Positions 62,143-64,000 of a stretch of DNA of 64,000 nucleotides are shown here, piece after piece. The stretch is from Brachyhypopomus gauderio (Eukaryota; Chordata; Actinopteri; Gymnotiformes; Hypopomidae), in assembly GCF_052324685.1 (NCBI RefSeq), contig NC_135223.1:13377130-13441129 (forward strand), read 5' to 3'. The translations under genes and the position numbers were made by a program. The stretch's first letter is position 1. Each line of letters begins with the position of its first letter. The notes under the pieces were generated by a model that worked only from the letters and a program-made list of their open reading frames with translations, did no database searches and was not told the origin of the DNA.

Positions 62143-62868
62143 TCATATTAAGAAGCGGTCATCCATCGCGTGTGCTTGCACCCCGTCAGCTGTGCCCATC
62201 CCCCAATGCGAACCCTCGGCGGAACATCCGTGTGAATAATTGAAGCAGATTGGTCTCCATACAGAGGCTGAAGGGGTTTTGATGGGATCTGCTAATCCAC
62301 TAACAGTGAGCTCCAACGCGTGCAGTATTCCGTCAACTAGGGACTCTAAAGCCGACTGAAGAAAGCCCCTCAGAGCAGACGGACCCAGGGCGCAACCTGG
62401 GCTGCAGTAGGAATGTTTTGCGAGAGTTGCAGTCATGCTACATCCATAATGCTCCACATGAATAGTGTCCTGGCTGTTCCGAGATACTCTTCTTCTTTGA
62501 GACACATTCACTATCCTCTCAAGTCTGTGCAGTGGTGTCTGCTTCACTAAACAAGACGCTGATCTGATAAGGAGCCTCCCGCACCCCTACTCACGCACTC
62601 TTATCTTATTATCGTTCTTACTAATGACACTAGAATGAGCTCATCCAGAACTGTCATGGAGTGGAACACGGCAAGCTCTCATTTAAGGCAAATGTCTGAT
62701 TTGATTTAGACCTCGAGCTTGCTTTTGCGAAACATGGTTAGGAACAGGACATGGAATTTAAAGAAATTCAATTTAAAAGGTTCCATTTGCTCAGGCTGCT
62801 TTTGCTTGGCCGACTTGCTTTGCTACAGCTGCAGTATCAAATCAGGAATCAGCTTTTCGGTATGTGCT

Positions 62869-62880
62869 GCCCTCTGCTGG
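62869..62880 (-). promoter_or_regulatory. CTCF-type motif, reverse
   Basis: GCCCTCTGCTGG reads CCAGCAGAGGGC on the minus strand, an exact match to the CTCF core consensus. Confidence 0.5.
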
Positions 62881-63085
62881 TGTGTGTGGTGAAGTTCAGG
62901 TTTTAACCAAATTTCATGAGCAGAAATAGGGCTGATTGGTTTGCAGCATCGCAGTGCATGATCACGGTCTGGTATCAGAGGTGGATCCGAGTGTTTAATG
63001 CTGAATTATTCTTTATTATTCGATCAATCTATAAAGCTTGCTGTGCACAGCAGCAATAATGTCTGACAAAAAAGTATTCAATGCA

Positions 63086-63091
63086 TTTATT
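63086..63091 (-). terminator. Polyadenylation signal of idi1
   Basis: TTTATT on plus (AATAAA on minus), 560 bases after the stop codon. A second candidate is at 63012-63017. The interval 63092-63650 would be the 3'UTR. Confidence 0.4.
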
Positions 63092-63650
63092 AATTTGCAA
63101 AGGATCTAAAAACAATCAACAACAAAACAACAATAGTTTGACTATTCCCTCTCCCATTTAAAAAATTAAAACCATAACTTTAAATAAACACACAAAAACC
63201 TTTTCAGTTCCTCCAAGTGAGAACTCCACAGAGTTCCCACCCGAATGAACCAGGTACAGTGTGTATTCAGAGACCACAAAAAGTCTTAAAACAACTGATC
63301 AAATGAGAATCTTTGCTAGAATTGGCCAGCATGTGTACGGATTTCCACTCAAACAACAACAACAACAAAAAGAATAAATAAAACATTCCACTCAAATCAA
63401 GGAACGTTCAAAGATTTACTGAAATAGTCAGCGATTTTGGCAAAAAGTGATGCTCCGTCCATGAATGTGGGTTAGTCTTCCCAGCCATAAAATTATAAGG
63501 GTCCCCCGTAAGGGTTCTCTTCCGTCCCAACATTCACCTAAAACAGCCTGAATCAAGTCAGCGAGCCTGTAAAATCAGATCCATGCGTTGGTTCCAGACC
63601 CAAGGGAGAGGATGGAGCGTGTGTGCGTGCCCCGTGGTCCAGCACAGAGC

Positions 63651-63968
<318 letters not shown>

Positions 63969-64000
63969 CTAGCAACAAAGCAGGGAGGGAGCAGTGATAG
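63969..64000 (-). other. Start of the last idi1 intron
   Basis: The 3' end of the intron that precedes the terminal exon, with the acceptor AG at 63969-63970. It continues past the window. Confidence 0.8.

Larger units (their letters stand above)
61854..63085. other. Region downstream of idi1; no firm gene
   Basis: A 134-codon minus-strand frame (62143-62547) lies in locally CpG-richer DNA. It has no recognised domain or splice partner, so I leave it uncalled. Two reverse CTCF-type motifs are listed separately. Confidence 0.45.

Overview
This is vertebrate nuclear DNA, almost certainly a teleost fish. The evidence is one single-exon vertebrate solute-carrier gene (slc35g2), the last exon of a vertebrate isopentenyl-diphosphate isomerase gene (idi1), a fish-type Tc1 transposon, a tRNA-derived SINE with a tail shared by many fish repeats, and very abundant CA, GA and GATA microsatellites. 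I cannot name the species. There are no operons, CRISPR arrays or other prokaryotic features.

Layout. 1-6.5 kb: non-coding sequence with several small tandem arrays, ending in a CpG-rich candidate promoter and first exon on the minus strand (about 5.8-6.5 kb). 8.76-12.0 kb: slc35g2 on the minus strand, with a polyadenylation signal, an uninterrupted 416-codon reading frame, a predicted 5'UTR intron and a CpG-rich promoter with a consensus splice donor. 12-34 kb: non-coding DNA with many unrelated minisatellites. At 19.7-22.9 kb there is a nest of insertions: a decayed tandem array holds an old hAT-like element with a BED zinc finger remnant, which is itself interrupted by an apparently complete Tc1-like transposon with an intact 343-codon transposase. 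34.48-46.68 kb: a 12.2-kb array of about 581 copies of a 21-bp unit. 48.5-53.3 kb: an array of about 158 copies of a 30-bp unit. 54.6-61.9 kb: an acidic-coding minisatellite, a hairpin element, an orphan exon-like segment, a decayed LINE and several microsatellites. 63.1-64 kb: 3'UTR and terminal exon of idi1 on the minus strand, running off the window.

The long reading frames over the two big arrays (up to 4,213 codons) are by-products of repeat units whose length is a multiple of three. In the longest frame no standard codon is one substitution away from a stop. About one third of the window is tandem repeat. The best biological leads are the scale and nested higher-order duplication of the 21-bp array, the apparently intact Tc1 copy, and CTCF-type motifs in convergent orientation around the repeat-rich interval.

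The two recognised genes are not known to work together: slc35g2 is an orphan membrane transporter and idi1 is a mevalonate/isoprenoid pathway enzyme. I found no convincing new multi-gene system.
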